DNA from: Butyrivibrio proteoclasticus P6B7
GTDB taxonomy: Bacteria > Bacillota > Clostridia > Lachnospirales > Lachnospiraceae
NCBI RefSeq assembly: GCF_000622085.1
Contig: NZ_JHWL01000013.1
Coordinates: forward strand, 38,569 to 102,568
Length of the DNA: 64,000 nucleotides
Direction: 5' to 3'
Shown: positions 1-8,771 of the stretch, in pieces
Numbering within the stretch: the first letter of the stretch is position 1
Layout of the letters: each line of letters opens with the position of its first letter
Notes under the pieces: generated by a model
The model's database searches: none
The model's input: the letters and a program-made list of their open reading frames with translations, nothing else
What the model was told of the DNA's origin: nothing
Program-made: the position numbers and the translations under genes

Positions 1-519
1 CTTACCGCCGCAGTGACCGTATTCATTCTCAATCTGGATGCCGATGATAGGACCGTCATCCTTGATAAACAGGCCCTTTGCCTGCTCAAAGGTCTTGGAA
101 TAAAAACGTCTTACGTGCTCAAGGTACTTAGGATCATCGCATCTGACTTCATAGCCCTCTTTCCTGGAATCCTCTAAAAGCCAGTCAGGGAAGCCGCCAT
201 TTCTGGCTTCTCCATGGGCCCATGGTCCAATTCTGAGGATACAATAAAGTCCGCACTTCTTAACAGTTTCAAGGAACTTTCTAAGGTCTCTGTCCCCTGT
301 AAAATCATATTCTTCCTTAATCTCTTCGTGATGGATCCAGATGACATAGAGGGAAACAATGTCTATTCCCCCGGCTTTCATCTTGCAAAGCTCTTCTTCC
401 CAGTACTGATTAGGATATCTGCTAAAATGCATCTCTCCCATCATGGGAAAGAATCTCTCCCCATCAACAATAAGGCTCATTGAATCATAGGTAATAACTG
501 AGCTTTTAGATATTTTCAT
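1..519 (-). CDS. GH35 beta-galactosidase, N-terminal 173 codons (runs off window edge)
   Basis: Translating leftwards from an ATG at 519 gives 173 uninterrupted codons that continue beyond position 1. The start is preceded by GGGAG with 6-nt spacing. The protein opens with a GH35-like beta strand and barrel (VDGERFFPMMGEMHFSRYP), then ILRIGPWAHGEARNGGFPDW and IQIENEYG. In GH35 enzymes the Glu of the Asn-Glu pair in that last motif is the acid/base. No signal peptide is visible, so a cytoplasmic enzyme that removes terminal beta-galactose from imported oligosaccharides is inferred. The gene lies 16 bp after the LacI-type regulator and is probably the last or near-last gene of the transporter operon. 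The nucleophile region lies outside the window. Confidence 0.9.
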   Translation of the reverse strand, partial: MKISKSSVITYDSMSLIVDGERFFPMMGEMHFSRYPNQYWEEELCKMKAGGIDIVSLYVIWIHHEEIKEEYDFTGDRDLRKFLETVKKCGLYCILRIGPWAHGEARNGGFPDWLLEDSRKEGYEVRCDDPKYLEHVRRFYSKTFEQAKGLFIKDDGPIIGIQIENEYGHCGGK

Positions 520-535
520 AATATACTCCCGCAAA

Positions 536-1534
536 TCATTTAGTACTTTCTTTAAGTATTACTTCATAGCTGTTGAGCATCTGATTCTCAACCTCTTTGC
601 CATCTATCATATCCAGAAGGCTCTTAGCTGCCACTGCTCCAAGGTTTCGGTCGTTGAAGTTAAGGCTTGTAACAGAAGGCATGGCACTATCTAAGATAGT
701 ACTATTGTAAAAAGAGGCAATTCTTAGATCATCAGGAATCATGATATGCTCATCCCTGCATCTGGAAATAAGCTCTCCTGCAAGGCTGTCGTCCATGCAG
801 ATGACACCATCTACGCTTAGATTCATTAGCTCTTTTAAAATACTGCCAACCTTGGCCTTATTCTCCACATCAAGGTAGATCAATGACTTGTCCACCTTGA
901 TCCCTGCCTCCTCGAAAGCAGTCATAAAGCCTTTAAATCTGGTATTGGTGATCACATGACCTGTGGATCCGCCAATGATGGCCATTCTCTTAAGGCCCTT
1001 GGCAATAAGGATCGATGTAAGTTCTCTGCAGGCACCAAAATTATCGTTATCTATTGAGACAATGTCAGGATCATCAATGCTGCCTATCACTACAAATGGA
1101 ATTCCGCAGTTCTTAAGGTAATTGGCAGCTCTATCCTTCACAAGAGTTCTGGTAAGGATGATGCCGTCCACCTTATTGTTCTCAACAAGTCTCTTAAGTC
1201 CCGAATAATCATCAATGCCGATCATAGTGATCACTATGTCGTAGCCATAATGGGAAGTGACCTCATTCATTCCGGTTATACACCTCTGGAAGAAAGGAAG
1301 GTCAACTGCATTGTAATCATCCGGCCAAACCACCCCAATATTATATGTCCTTTGCTTGGCTAGCGCCCTGGCTGCAACATTCGGTCTGTAATTATGCTCT
1401 TTTATGTAATTCATAACCCGGGTTTTGGTATCATCTCCAACCCTGCCCTTTCCGGAAATTGCACGGGAAACGGTGGTTTTGGAGATGCCAAGTGCCCTGG
1501 CCACGTCGTCAATTGTAATCTTTTCGTCAGCCAT
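536..1534 (-). CDS. LacI/GalR-family transcriptional regulator
   Basis: The 332-aa protein has the normal LacI-family length. Its N-terminal helix-turn-helix (residues about 6-27, DDVARALGISKTTVSRAI) and the hinge ending RPNVAARALAKQ are typical. The remainder is a periplasmic-binding-protein-like sensor domain that should bind a sugar effector and control dimerisation. It lies between the permease genes and the GH35 gene, so it is probably the local regulator and autoregulated. The operator-like palindromes in front of the binding-protein gene (5285-5512) are its likely targets. The effector cannot be read from sequence; the GH35 neighbour suggests galactose, lactose or a galacto-oligosaccharide. 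Confidence 0.93.
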   Translation of the reverse strand: MADEKITIDDVARALGISKTTVSRAISGKGRVGDDTKTRVMNYIKEHNYRPNVAARALAKQRTYNIGVVWPDDYNAVDLPFFQRCITGMNEVTSHYGYDIVITMIGIDDYSGLKRLVENNKVDGIILTRTLVKDRAANYLKNCGIPFVVIGSIDDPDIVSIDNDNFGACRELTSILIAKGLKRMAIIGGSTGHVITNTRFKGFMTAFEEAGIKVDKSLIYLDVENKAKVGSILKELMNLSVDGVICMDDSLAGELISRCRDEHIMIPDDLRIASFYNSTILDSAMPSVTSLNFNDRNLGAVAAKSLLDMIDGKEVENQMLNSYEVILKESTK

Positions 1535-1557
1535 AATTTATATCCCTTCGGCAGGAA

Positions 1558-2421
1558 TCAGCCCTTTACAGCTCCACCTGTTACGCCCTCAACATAATAC
1601 TTCTGAAGGAACATGAACAACAGTGTTACTGGAATAGCAACTAATACACCACCAGCACAGAATCTTGTGAAATATCCCTGATAATCGTTAGTCCATACCC
1701 ATCTTGTCATACCAACTGCCACGTTGTAGCTTGTGTCATGGCCAAAGGCAACGTAAGAAGCAAATACGTAGTCACACCATGGTCCCATGAAAGCAACAAG
1801 GGCTGTGTAGATGATGATAGGCTTAGACATAGGAATGATCATTGTAAGGAAAATTCTTGCTCTTGTGGCGCCGTCAATTCTGGCAGCCTCATCAAGAGCC
1901 TTTGGTATTGTATCAAAATATCCTTTGCAAACATAGTAGCCCATACCACAACTTGCTACAGATACAAGAATGAGTCCTGGGATAGCTCCAGCCTGTGTAA
2001 GTCCGAACATCTTAAGAAGGAAGTACAAGCAGATCATTGTAAGGAAGCCTGGGAAAAGACCTAAGATCAGCCAGAACTTCATAAGGAATGTACGACCTTT
2101 AAATCTCATACGTGATAATGCATAGCTTACGCAAAGAACTATAAGTGTTTGGAAAACAGTTACAAATGCTGAAATTGTAAGTGTGTTCTTGTACCAAATA
2201 AGGAAGTTAGTGTCTGCTTTGCTAAACAGGAATGTGTAGTTATCCAGACTAAAGTGGTGAGGAATAATATAGTCTACCATTCCGCCGTATTCTGTTGCGT
2301 AGGATCTAAAGCTCTGAAGCACCAGTCCTACAAATGGAAACAGCCAGATTATGCTGATTATTATAAGAAGTATATAGGCTATAACGTTGCCTACAGTTCT
2401 TTTTGTCTTATATGATTTCAT
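1558..2421 (-). CDS. Sugar ABC transporter permease, MalG type
   Basis: A 287-aa polytopic inner-membrane protein of normal MalG length with about six membrane segments. The cytoplasmic EAA loop that docks the ATPase is visible as ALDEAARIDGATRARIF followed by a Pro-rich helix. It pairs with the upstream permease to form the channel of an oligosaccharide importer. Its ATG overlaps the stop of the preceding permease as TAATG, so the two should be translationally coupled. No ATPase gene is present in the operon; a shared MsmK-type ATPase encoded elsewhere is the usual arrangement in Firmicutes and is inferred here. Confidence 0.93.
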   Translation of the reverse strand: MKSYKTKRTVGNVIAYILLIIISIIWLFPFVGLVLQSFRSYATEYGGMVDYIIPHHFSLDNYTFLFSKADTNFLIWYKNTLTISAFVTVFQTLIVLCVSYALSRMRFKGRTFLMKFWLILGLFPGFLTMICLYFLLKMFGLTQAGAIPGLILVSVASCGMGYYVCKGYFDTIPKALDEAARIDGATRARIFLTMIIPMSKPIIIYTALVAFMGPWCDYVFASYVAFGHDTSYNVAVGMTRWVWTNDYQGYFTRFCAGGVLVAIPVTLLFMFLQKYYVEGVTGGAVKG

Positions 2422-3818
2422 TATTGGAAGCCCTCCTCATCTCTTACTGATGGAAGCAGGTTATAAACGCCAAGGGCGAATATAGCTGTTACTATGAATA
2501 CCATAATACCTATAACGGCTGCCATCCTGTAGTTAGTGTCATTTACAGTCATCTTATAGAGCCATGTAAGAAGAAGGTCTGTGTTTCCGGCCTTTTCAGC
2601 AAGGTTAACTGACTGAGGTTTACCCTGTGTAAGAAGGTAAATAACATTGAAGTTGTTAAGGTTTCCAGTGAACTGTGTCAGAAGGAATGGACCTGTGACA
2701 AACAGCATATATGGAAGGGTGATACTCTTAAACATCTGCCATGCATTAGCGCCATCTATTCTTGCGCTCTCGTAAAGATCCTCTGGGATGTTCATAAGAA
2801 GACCCGTAGCTATCAGTACCATGTATGGGATACCGATCCAGATATTAACCACGATAACAGTAATCCTTGCAAGGATTGGATCTGTCCAGAATGGAATGTA
2901 ATTCTTGATAAGTCCCCATTTCAAAAGATATCCGTTGATAAGTCCATCATTGGCGAACATTTTCATAACATAAAGAAGTGATACAAACTGTGGAACAGCA
3001 ATTGTCATAACGAGAATTGTTCTCCATAGCTTTTTAAACTTGATTCCCTTTTTGTTGATCAGCATAGCTACTGCCATTCCAAGGAAGTAGTTAGTAAATG
3101 TAGCAAAGAATGCCCAAACAAGAGTCCAGAAAAGAACTAGTAAGAATGTAGGGCCAATTCCAGCTCCTGAGAAAGAAACAAGGTTTTTAAAGTTCTCAAG
3201 TCCAACCCAGGTAAAAAGATTGGTTGGTGACTGGTGATTCTTATCGTAGTTAGTGAATGCGATACAGATCATGAACACGATAGGAAGCACTGTAAATACG
3301 AAGATTCCTGTTACAGGAAGTGCAAGCAGGGTCTTATCAAAGTTCTTATCAAAAAGAGATAAGAATACTTCCTTGTTAGATGGAAGCTTTTTACCTGCCT
3401 TAAGCAAGAGCTCTTCTTTGCGGTTCTCTCTGATGTTGACGTACCACATAAAGATAAGAGCAAGTATTACAAAGATACTTAAAATACCAAACAAAAGGAT
3501 CAAAAAGCTGTTGTCACCATAGACGGTCTTTCTTCCAACCTTCTGTGTCTCAACGGTACCAAGTGTAGTAATCTTAGAAAGATATTGCCATCCAAATGCT
3601 GGCATATACCAGATGAATAATACTTCCATTAACAGAAGTAAAACTCCTATCAGCACCTGTCCTCTAAGTATTGGTCCAAGTCCCATGATGATATAAGAAA
3701 GCTTTGTCTTAATGTCGCCTTCTACGAATGTAACTCCAATTTCTTTAAAAATATTCCCCAATGCTTTCCCAAAATCGGAACTACCACTCTTTTTCTTTTT
3801 TCCTCCGCTCCGTGCCAT
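2421..3818 (-). CDS. Sugar ABC transporter permease, MalF type with long N-terminal extension
   Basis: At 465 aa this is longer than a basic permease. The first ~150 residues hold a Lys-rich cytoplasmic start and extra hydrophobic segments (about 45-70 and 105-130), a layout seen in MalF/GanP-type subunits. The transport domain follows with the EAA loop EDLYESARIDGANAWQMF. It forms the heterodimeric channel with the downstream MalG-type gene. A hairpin separates it from the binding-protein gene, which is the common way to keep binding-protein mRNA more abundant than permease mRNA. The start is preceded by GGAGG about 10 nt upstream. Confidence 0.92.
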   Translation of the reverse strand: MARSGGKKKKSGSSDFGKALGNIFKEIGVTFVEGDIKTKLSYIIMGLGPILRGQVLIGVLLLLMEVLFIWYMPAFGWQYLSKITTLGTVETQKVGRKTVYGDNSFLILLFGILSIFVILALIFMWYVNIRENRKEELLLKAGKKLPSNKEVFLSLFDKNFDKTLLALPVTGIFVFTVLPIVFMICIAFTNYDKNHQSPTNLFTWVGLENFKNLVSFSGAGIGPTFLLVLFWTLVWAFFATFTNYFLGMAVAMLINKKGIKFKKLWRTILVMTIAVPQFVSLLYVMKMFANDGLINGYLLKWGLIKNYIPFWTDPILARITVIVVNIWIGIPYMVLIATGLLMNIPEDLYESARIDGANAWQMFKSITLPYMLFVTGPFLLTQFTGNLNNFNVIYLLTQGKPQSVNLAEKAGNTDLLLTWLYKMTVNDTNYRMAAVIGIMVFIVTAIFALGVYNLLPSVRDEEGFQ

Positions 3819-3864
3819 AGCTTTTTGGCCTCCTTCTTAGTATAAAAAACATCTTAACCTTAAA

Positions 3865-3897
3865 TCAGGCTCGGAAACACTTTGAATCCGAGCCTGA
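3865..3897 (-). terminator. Intercistronic hairpin between binding-protein and permease genes
   Basis: A perfect 10-bp inverted repeat (TCAGGCTCGG / CCGAGCCTGA) with a 13-nt loop lies in the 114-bp gap downstream of the binding-protein gene. The minus-strand 3' flank lacks a strong U tract. It is therefore better read as an mRNA-stabilising or partial-termination element than as a full terminator, as in malE-malF type operons. Confidence 0.75.
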
Positions 3898-3932
3898 ATA
3901 AGATCAGTGATCAAAATATGATTCTAAATCAA

Positions 3933-5252
3933 TTATTTAGCATAGCTTTCGCATGTTGCCTGGAAGTCTGAAAGAGCTGCCATAAGATCATCATCAGTAG
4001 CATCAGCCTTGATCTCACCAGAGATTACAGAATCACCAAGTGATGTAGCAAGTGACCAGTAGTCACCAGGATACTGTCCCTGAGGAATTGTGTACTGAAG
4101 CTGATCTGCAAGAGCTGAAAGAGCTTCGTCAGCCTTAACTGCATCTGACTGCTGAGCGTTAAGGTTTGAAGGACCCCAACCTACTGCTTCGAATCTAGCA
4201 AGCTGAACTTCTTCGCTTGAAAGGTAAGCTGCAAGAGCGTCACAAACAGCGAGCTTGTTGTCATCTTCCTGAGGCTTAACACCAAGAAGCTTGAATCCAC
4301 CAAAGCCTGAAAGCTGATATGTCTTTCCATCAGAGCCTTCGAATGAAGGAAGCTTAGCGCATGCATAGTTGTCGCCGAACATTTCCTTAGCTGCCTCTGA
4401 ATCCCATGTACCATCAACGATTGCTGCGCAGTTAGTTGCGTTAGAAACTGAAGAACCGTTCTGGAATGACTTGGACTGTGTAAGCTCAAGGATCTCTCTA
4501 AGAGCAACTACACCAGCATCACTAGCGTATGTAGCGTTACATGTTGTGAAGTTACCTGCATCATCTGTCTCATATGTAAGCTCAGCACCTGTTCCGAAGA
4601 AGAATGCTGTCTGATACCAACCTGAGTTAACTTCGAAGTAGAAATTCTTGCCAGCTGCTTCACAATCAGCAACGATCTGCTCAAGTGAAGAAGGATCTGT
4701 TACAACGCTCTTATCATAGTAAAGGAAATATCCATTATCTGATGTAAGAGGATAAGCATAAAGTGTGTTACCAACTGTTGCTGCTGCAACTGCGCCAGCA
4801 TCGTTCTCAGCCTTAACAACTTCTGCGTTAGAATCTTCAACGATCTCAAGAGCACCTGCTGTAACAAGTCTTGCGATCTGATCCTGTGCGAATACATAAA
4901 CATCAGCACCTGCTGTAACGTCTGTGATCATGTTACCAGCTGCATCGCCCTCACCAGTTGCCTCAACGTTGAATGTATATCCGCTGAACTCTGGGTGAGC
5001 TTCCTGGAACTTAGCGATCTGCTCGTTAGTGAAATCTACTACTGCGTCTGCAACCCAAACCTTGATCTCGCCTGAACCGTAATCAACGTTCTCGTCTACA
5101 GCGTCCTTAACTTCCTCAACAGCCTGGCTTGCTGACTCAGCTGCGTCCTTAGCTGTATCTACTGTTTCCTGTGCCTGCTGTCCGCTACATCCAGCAAGGA
5201 GTGTAGCACCCATAGCAGCTGTTAATAAAACAGATACCAATTTCTTTTTCAT
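3933..5252 (-). CDS. Sugar ABC transporter substrate-binding lipoprotein (MalE-like)
   Basis: The 439-aa protein starts with a lipoprotein signal (MKKKLVSVLLTAAMG...) and lipobox LLAGC, giving a lipidated Cys22 after cleavage. A Ser/Glu/Ala-rich linker follows and then a type-I extracellular solute-binding fold. I place the start at 5252, preceded by GGAGGAAAAGAA. An in-frame extension to 5348 would run through the promoter and operator and would put a signal peptide in mid-protein. It is the first gene of the operon, captures sugar outside the membrane and hands it to the two permeases. Maltodextrin is the default family label, but the downstream GH35 makes beta-galactosides at least as likely. 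Confidence 0.92.
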   Translation of the reverse strand: MKKKLVSVLLTAAMGATLLAGCSGQQAQETVDTAKDAAESASQAVEEVKDAVDENVDYGSGEIKVWVADAVVDFTNEQIAKFQEAHPEFSGYTFNVEATGEGDAAGNMITDVTAGADVYVFAQDQIARLVTAGALEIVEDSNAEVVKAENDAGAVAAATVGNTLYAYPLTSDNGYFLYYDKSVVTDPSSLEQIVADCEAAGKNFYFEVNSGWYQTAFFFGTGAELTYETDDAGNFTTCNATYASDAGVVALREILELTQSKSFQNGSSVSNATNCAAIVDGTWDSEAAKEMFGDNYACAKLPSFEGSDGKTYQLSGFGGFKLLGVKPQEDDNKLAVCDALAAYLSSEEVQLARFEAVGWGPSNLNAQQSDAVKADEALSALADQLQYTIPQGQYPGDYWSLATSLGDSVISGEIKADATDDDLMAALSDFQATCESYAK

Positions 5253-5284
5253 TTCTTTTCCTCCATCATAAAAATACTTTTTTG

Positions 5285-5307
5285 TTGCGCAATTCGCGCA
5301 ATCGGTT
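5285..5307. promoter_or_regulatory. LacI-type operator at transcription start of sugar operon
   Basis: TTGCGCAA (5285-5292) and GCGCAATCGGT (5296-5306) lie side by side immediately downstream of the promoter -10 box, where a bound LacI-family repressor would block initiation. GCGCAAWCGGT recurs at 5437-5447 and 5491-5501. Assignment to the regulator encoded at 536-1534 is inferred from location. Confidence 0.6.
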
Positions 5308-5319
5308 GCTCTAATTAAA

Positions 5320-5348
5320 AGTTTATGACTTGTGCACTTTTTTGTCAA
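5320..5348 (-). promoter_or_regulatory. Sigma-A promoter of the sugar operon
   Basis: Reading the minus strand, TTGACA (5348-5343) is followed after exactly 17 nt by TAAACT (5325-5320). This matches the vegetative consensus at the -35 and at four of six -10 positions. The predicted start point is near 5313, about 60 nt before the binding-protein ATG, and falls against the operator at 5285-5307. Confidence 0.8.
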
Positions 5349-5418
5349 TGAAGCACTTTTGATGATTAATTACCCTCGTTTTTATACAAATTGCACATTG
5401 ACTTTCGTACATTGGAAT

Positions 5419-5512
5419 CGTTACCGGTAACGTTTTGCGCAATCGGTGTCGCAAGACGAAACCCGCTAAAGCCCACGTTTTCTACCATTTGCGCAAACGG
5501 TTTACCGTAAAC
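5419..5512. promoter_or_regulatory. Upstream operator cluster of the sugar operon
   Basis: Upstream of the -35 box are a perfect 14-bp palindrome CGTTACCGGTAACG (5419-5432), two further GCGCAAWCGGT sites (5437-5447, 5491-5501), and a near-palindrome GTTTACCGTAAAC (5500-5512). Half-sites of this kind are typical of LacI/GalR-family operators, including CcpA-like ones. Multiple sites would permit looping or binding by two regulators. Confidence 0.55.
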
Positions 5513-5576
5513 ATACCGGAAGCGTTTCCGAAAATTTCCGGTAACGGCTTTCCGGGGGTTTTAGGACGGGGAGTCA

Positions 5577-5728
5577 GGGCATGCTGATGTTCACGTTTAC
5601 TCGTCGTAATCTGTATCGTCAAAAATCAGATAGATGTCTCATTTCATGTTATTCAGAACACTCGACATCTATCTGATTTTTTTCCGTACATCTTATCGAC
5701 TCGTGCAAATGCTCACATCAGCATGCCC
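5577..5728. repeat. Long nested imperfect palindrome; inner hairpin may terminate dprA
   Basis: Outer arms of 14 bp (5577-5590 and 5715-5728) are perfect inverted repeats. Inner arms of 18 bp (5621-5638 and 5664-5681, loop 25 nt) are also perfect, and the sequence between the arms pairs imperfectly. Folded, the stretch makes one very long hairpin. On the minus strand the inner stem ends in TTTTT, so it could terminate dprA transcription, whose stop is at 5775. The nested arms also resemble a small mobile palindromic element. Confidence 0.65.
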
Positions 5729-5774
5729 ATGACTTCCTTGTTCTACACAATCCGGAAAGCCACGCCTATAAAAA

Positions 5775-6968
5775 TCATCTAATTCGTTTCCGGTAATAAA
5801 CTCCTTCTTGCGCAATTAGTCCCTTATAGGTGAGGTCCATGAGTTTGGACATAAGTTCCGGGATTGTTAATACCACTCCTTTAGTTAGCAACTTTTCTGC
5901 TATATTAGAAACTGAGATTGGAATTATATCCACTACTTCTAGAACTTCCTCCTCTACTGTTTTGGGTGGAAGATCGATTGACATAGCGTCGTCATCACAG
6001 GCAGAATCTGCACTATTTTCACTTTGTTCATCCCCCAACTCGCTCTTTTTCACAGTTTGATAGATTTCCTTAGTAGTCTCCTTCTCCTCCAGCTCTTCCT
6101 TTCTCCCCCAGAGTCTGTCCAGGACGTCCTGGCAGGTGATAGCTACTCCAGCGCCCTGGCTAATCAAGAAGTTACATCCATCGCTAAGGCGGTCGGTAAC
6201 TCTTCCGGGAACGGCCAGGATTTCTTTTCCCTGCTCAAGGGCCTGGTCCACGGTGATCTGGGTTCCAGACTTCTGTCTTGCCTCCACCACAAGGACAATG
6301 TCTGCCAATGCGCTTATTATGCGGTTGCGCATTGGAAAGAAATTTGCCTTTGGCATTGTATCCGGGGCATGCTCTGAGATAAGGCCGCCGTTGTCGCAGA
6401 TTGTCTTGTAGACATCCTTGTTTTCCTCAGGGTAGCAGATGTTGACGCCGCAGCCCAGGATTCCAAAGGTGCTTCCCCCTGCTTCTATTGCAGCCTTCTG
6501 GCTTATGCCATCCACACCTCTTGCCATTCCGCTTATTACCTGGACCCCTGCAAGAGCAAGGCCCCTTCCAAATTCCCTGGCCACATATCTTCCGTAGTCA
6601 GAGCACATTCTGGCGCCGATTATGGCAACGGAGGGCTTTGTTGGATCCGGAAGCCTTCCTTTCACGTAAATTGCAAAGGGTGAATCTGGGATAGCCTTCA
6701 GCTTTTCAGGATATTCCTCCGAAATCCTTGGAATAAATCTTATATTGTTTTCTTCAAGTTTTCTTTTCTCCGCTTCAAAGTCCCAGCTGTAGCGGCTCTT
6801 AATAAGATTGCCTGCTGCCTTTGGCGGCAAAAGATTTCTAATATCCTTATCACTTAGCATAAAGATTTCTTCACAGCTAAGTCCGCTTCCCAAAAGCTTT
6901 TCAGCACTTCTATTTCCAACTCCCTCGACGTTTAAAAGCCAGTGAGCATATTGGTTTTCTGTTATCAT
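5775..6968 (-). CDS. dprA: DNA processing protein DprA
   Basis: This 397-aa protein binds incoming single-stranded DNA and loads RecA during transformation or recombination. It has an N-terminal helix-hairpin-helix-like segment (VEGVGNRSAEKLL), the Rossmann-like DNA-binding core with SGMARGVDG, FFPMRNRIISALAD and GTQITVDQALEQGKEILAVPG, and a C-terminal winged-helix-like tail. I prefer the ATG at 6968 to a TTG at 6971: it forms TGATG with the comM stop and sits 4 nt from AAGGAG. Downstream of comM it forms the usual comM-dprA pair. The acidic insert at roughly 285-335 is variable linker. Confidence 0.95.
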   Translation of the reverse strand: MITENQYAHWLLNVEGVGNRSAEKLLGSGLSCEEIFMLSDKDIRNLLPPKAAGNLIKSRYSWDFEAEKRKLEENNIRFIPRISEEYPEKLKAIPDSPFAIYVKGRLPDPTKPSVAIIGARMCSDYGRYVAREFGRGLALAGVQVISGMARGVDGISQKAAIEAGGSTFGILGCGVNICYPEENKDVYKTICDNGGLISEHAPDTMPKANFFPMRNRIISALADIVLVVEARQKSGTQITVDQALEQGKEILAVPGRVTDRLSDGCNFLISQGAGVAITCQDVLDRLWGRKEELEEKETTKEIYQTVKKSELGDEQSENSADSACDDDAMSIDLPPKTVEEEVLEVVDIIPISVSNIAEKLLTKGVVLTIPELMSKLMDLTYKGLIAQEGVYYRKRIR

Positions 6969-8539
6969 CAATCTCCTTCTTTCTGGTTCCAGTATTTGCC
7001 ATCTGTCATGCGATAGCTGATGGCTTCTATAATGTGAAGCTCGGATATATCCTGGCTTCCGTCTATGTCTGCGATAGTTCTTGCTACTCGCAGCACCTTG
7101 TGATAGGCTCTGGCGCTGAGGTCCAGGCTACAAAAGGCACTTTCAAGGTATCTCTGTTCCTTAAGCCCAAGCTTACAGTATTTCTTAATGTCCGCAGGCG
7201 ACATATCAGAGTTAAAGCGTATATCAGTCCCCTCAAATCGCTTGCACTGGATTGCTCTTGCCCTCATAACTCTTTCTCTGATAGTCTTGCTGGTTTCATT
7301 CAGGGCTCTGTTTCCTCCGCTTAGCTCAGAAATATCCACCTTTGGAGCCTCTATGCAAATATCAATCCTATCAAGTATGGGGCCCGAGATATGTCCCAGA
7401 TATCTTCGAATCTCATTTGGAGTGCATTTACACTTATTACGGTCCGGATAATACCCACAGGGACAAGGGTTAAGGGCCCCTACTAACTGGAAGTCCGCAG
7501 GATATGTGAAAGTTCCCTTACTCCTTGCAATTCTTATCTCCCTATCTTCAATGGGCTGACGTAAAAGATCTAGCTTCGCCCTGGGAAATTCCGGCATTTC
7601 ATCAAGAAAAAGAACTCCTCTGTGAGCCAGGGATATAACTCCGGGTCTTGGAATATTTCCGCCTCCAGTAAGGGCGGTCTCTGAAATGAGATGATGAGGA
7701 CTCATAAAAGGCCTCTTGGTGATCAGGGGCTGGTTATCCTTTAACATACCAGCCACAGAATAGATTGTGGATACCTCGATACTCTCATCAAGGGATAATG
7801 GAGGCATAATGGTGGGAAATCTCTTGGCAACCATGCTCTTTCCAGAGCCTGGCGGGCCCACGATAAGTATGTGGTGAAATCCAGCCGCGGCAATTTCGAC
7901 AGCTCTTTTTACAGCGGATTGACCGTTAATATCTGCAAAGTCAACTCCCGCAAGGTCTTCCTCTGAAAGCCTCATGATTTCTTCAACGTCCACTCGTGTA
8001 GGTGGGATCAAAAGATCTTTCTCCTCCTCACTACAGCTAAGATAGCTGATGGTTTCCTGAAGGGAGCTGACACCAACGATTTTCATATCATCAATGACTG
8101 CGCCTTCTTTGGCATTGCCAACTGGGAGAATCACCGTCTTGTAGCCCTCTTCCCGGGCCTTAGAGACAATGGGAAGAATTCCCTTTACATTCTTAACTTC
8201 GCCGTCAAGGCCGATCTCACCAAGGATTACAGTATCCTTAAGCTTGTCATCATCAATCTGGTCTGTGGCAGCCAGAATCCCCACAGCCACCGGAAGGTCC
8301 ACCACTACACCCTCCTTCTTAATATCCGCAGGAGATAGGTTGATGGTCACCTTTGAGGCAGGCATTTTCATGCCGATGTTCTTAAGAGCAACCTTGACTC
8401 TGTCGCCAGCTTCCCTTACTTCACCGCTCAAAAAGCCCACCATGTTAAAACCTGGAAGTCCATCGGAAACGTCCACTTCCACCTTCATAAGGTAAGAGGA
8501 TACGCCTCTGACAACTCCAGATGTAACTGAACTAAACAT
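6968..8539 (-). CDS. comM: YifB/ComM family Mg-chelatase-like AAA+ ATPase
   Basis: The 523-aa length and order fit the family: an N-terminal Lon-protease-like domain (MFSSVTSGVVRG..., DLPVAVGILAA), an AAA+ Mg-chelatase domain with Walker A GPPGSGKS near residue 220 and LFLDEMPEF as Walker B, and a C-terminal chelatase lid. A Cys-rich insert, CPCGYYPDRNKCKC, is normal for the family. In transformable bacteria ComM is a branch-migration helicase acting after strand uptake. Its stop overlaps the dprA start, so the two are co-translated. Confidence 0.94.
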   Translation of the reverse strand: MFSSVTSGVVRGVSSYLMKVEVDVSDGLPGFNMVGFLSGEVREAGDRVKVALKNIGMKMPASKVTINLSPADIKKEGVVVDLPVAVGILAATDQIDDDKLKDTVILGEIGLDGEVKNVKGILPIVSKAREEGYKTVILPVGNAKEGAVIDDMKIVGVSSLQETISYLSCSEEEKDLLIPPTRVDVEEIMRLSEEDLAGVDFADINGQSAVKRAVEIAAAGFHHILIVGPPGSGKSMVAKRFPTIMPPLSLDESIEVSTIYSVAGMLKDNQPLITKRPFMSPHHLISETALTGGGNIPRPGVISLAHRGVLFLDEMPEFPRAKLDLLRQPIEDREIRIARSKGTFTYPADFQLVGALNPCPCGYYPDRNKCKCTPNEIRRYLGHISGPILDRIDICIEAPKVDISELSGGNRALNETSKTIRERVMRARAIQCKRFEGTDIRFNSDMSPADIKKYCKLGLKEQRYLESAFCSLDLSARAYHKVLRVARTIADIDGSQDISELHIIEAISYRMTDGKYWNQKEGD

Positions 8540-8682
8540 CTGTAATTAAAAATTTCCTTTCGCGTTATTTCTCAATATGGAATGCAGAGCATGTAAGAAC
8601 TACATATCTCCCAAACCGAATGTTTGCGTAGACAAATAACTTGGTTAGTATAGCAAATCTCAGATCAGATTGCAACAAGAAA

Positions 8683-8750
8683 GCATGTTGCTTGCAACAT
8701 GCTCGCGCCGAGCGCGGTTGCATTTATGCAACATTTACCTATCGCGCGAT
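8683..8750. repeat. Cluster of short perfect palindromes upstream of comM
   Basis: Four compact inverted repeats follow one another: 8683-8702 (9-bp arms), GCGCCGAGCGC near 8705, 8717-8732 (7-bp arms), and ATCGCGCGAT at 8741-8750. They lie between the comM start and the pilZ terminators. None carries a U tract, so they look like dispersed palindromic elements or structured leader RNA rather than terminators. Confidence 0.55.
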
Positions 8751-8771
8751 GTGTGCATCCATAGTGGAGCG

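Noticed and set aside
5253..5348. N-terminal extension of the binding protein to position 5348
   Set aside because: It would contain the promoter and operator and bury the lipoprotein signal; the ATG at 5252 has an excellent RBS.
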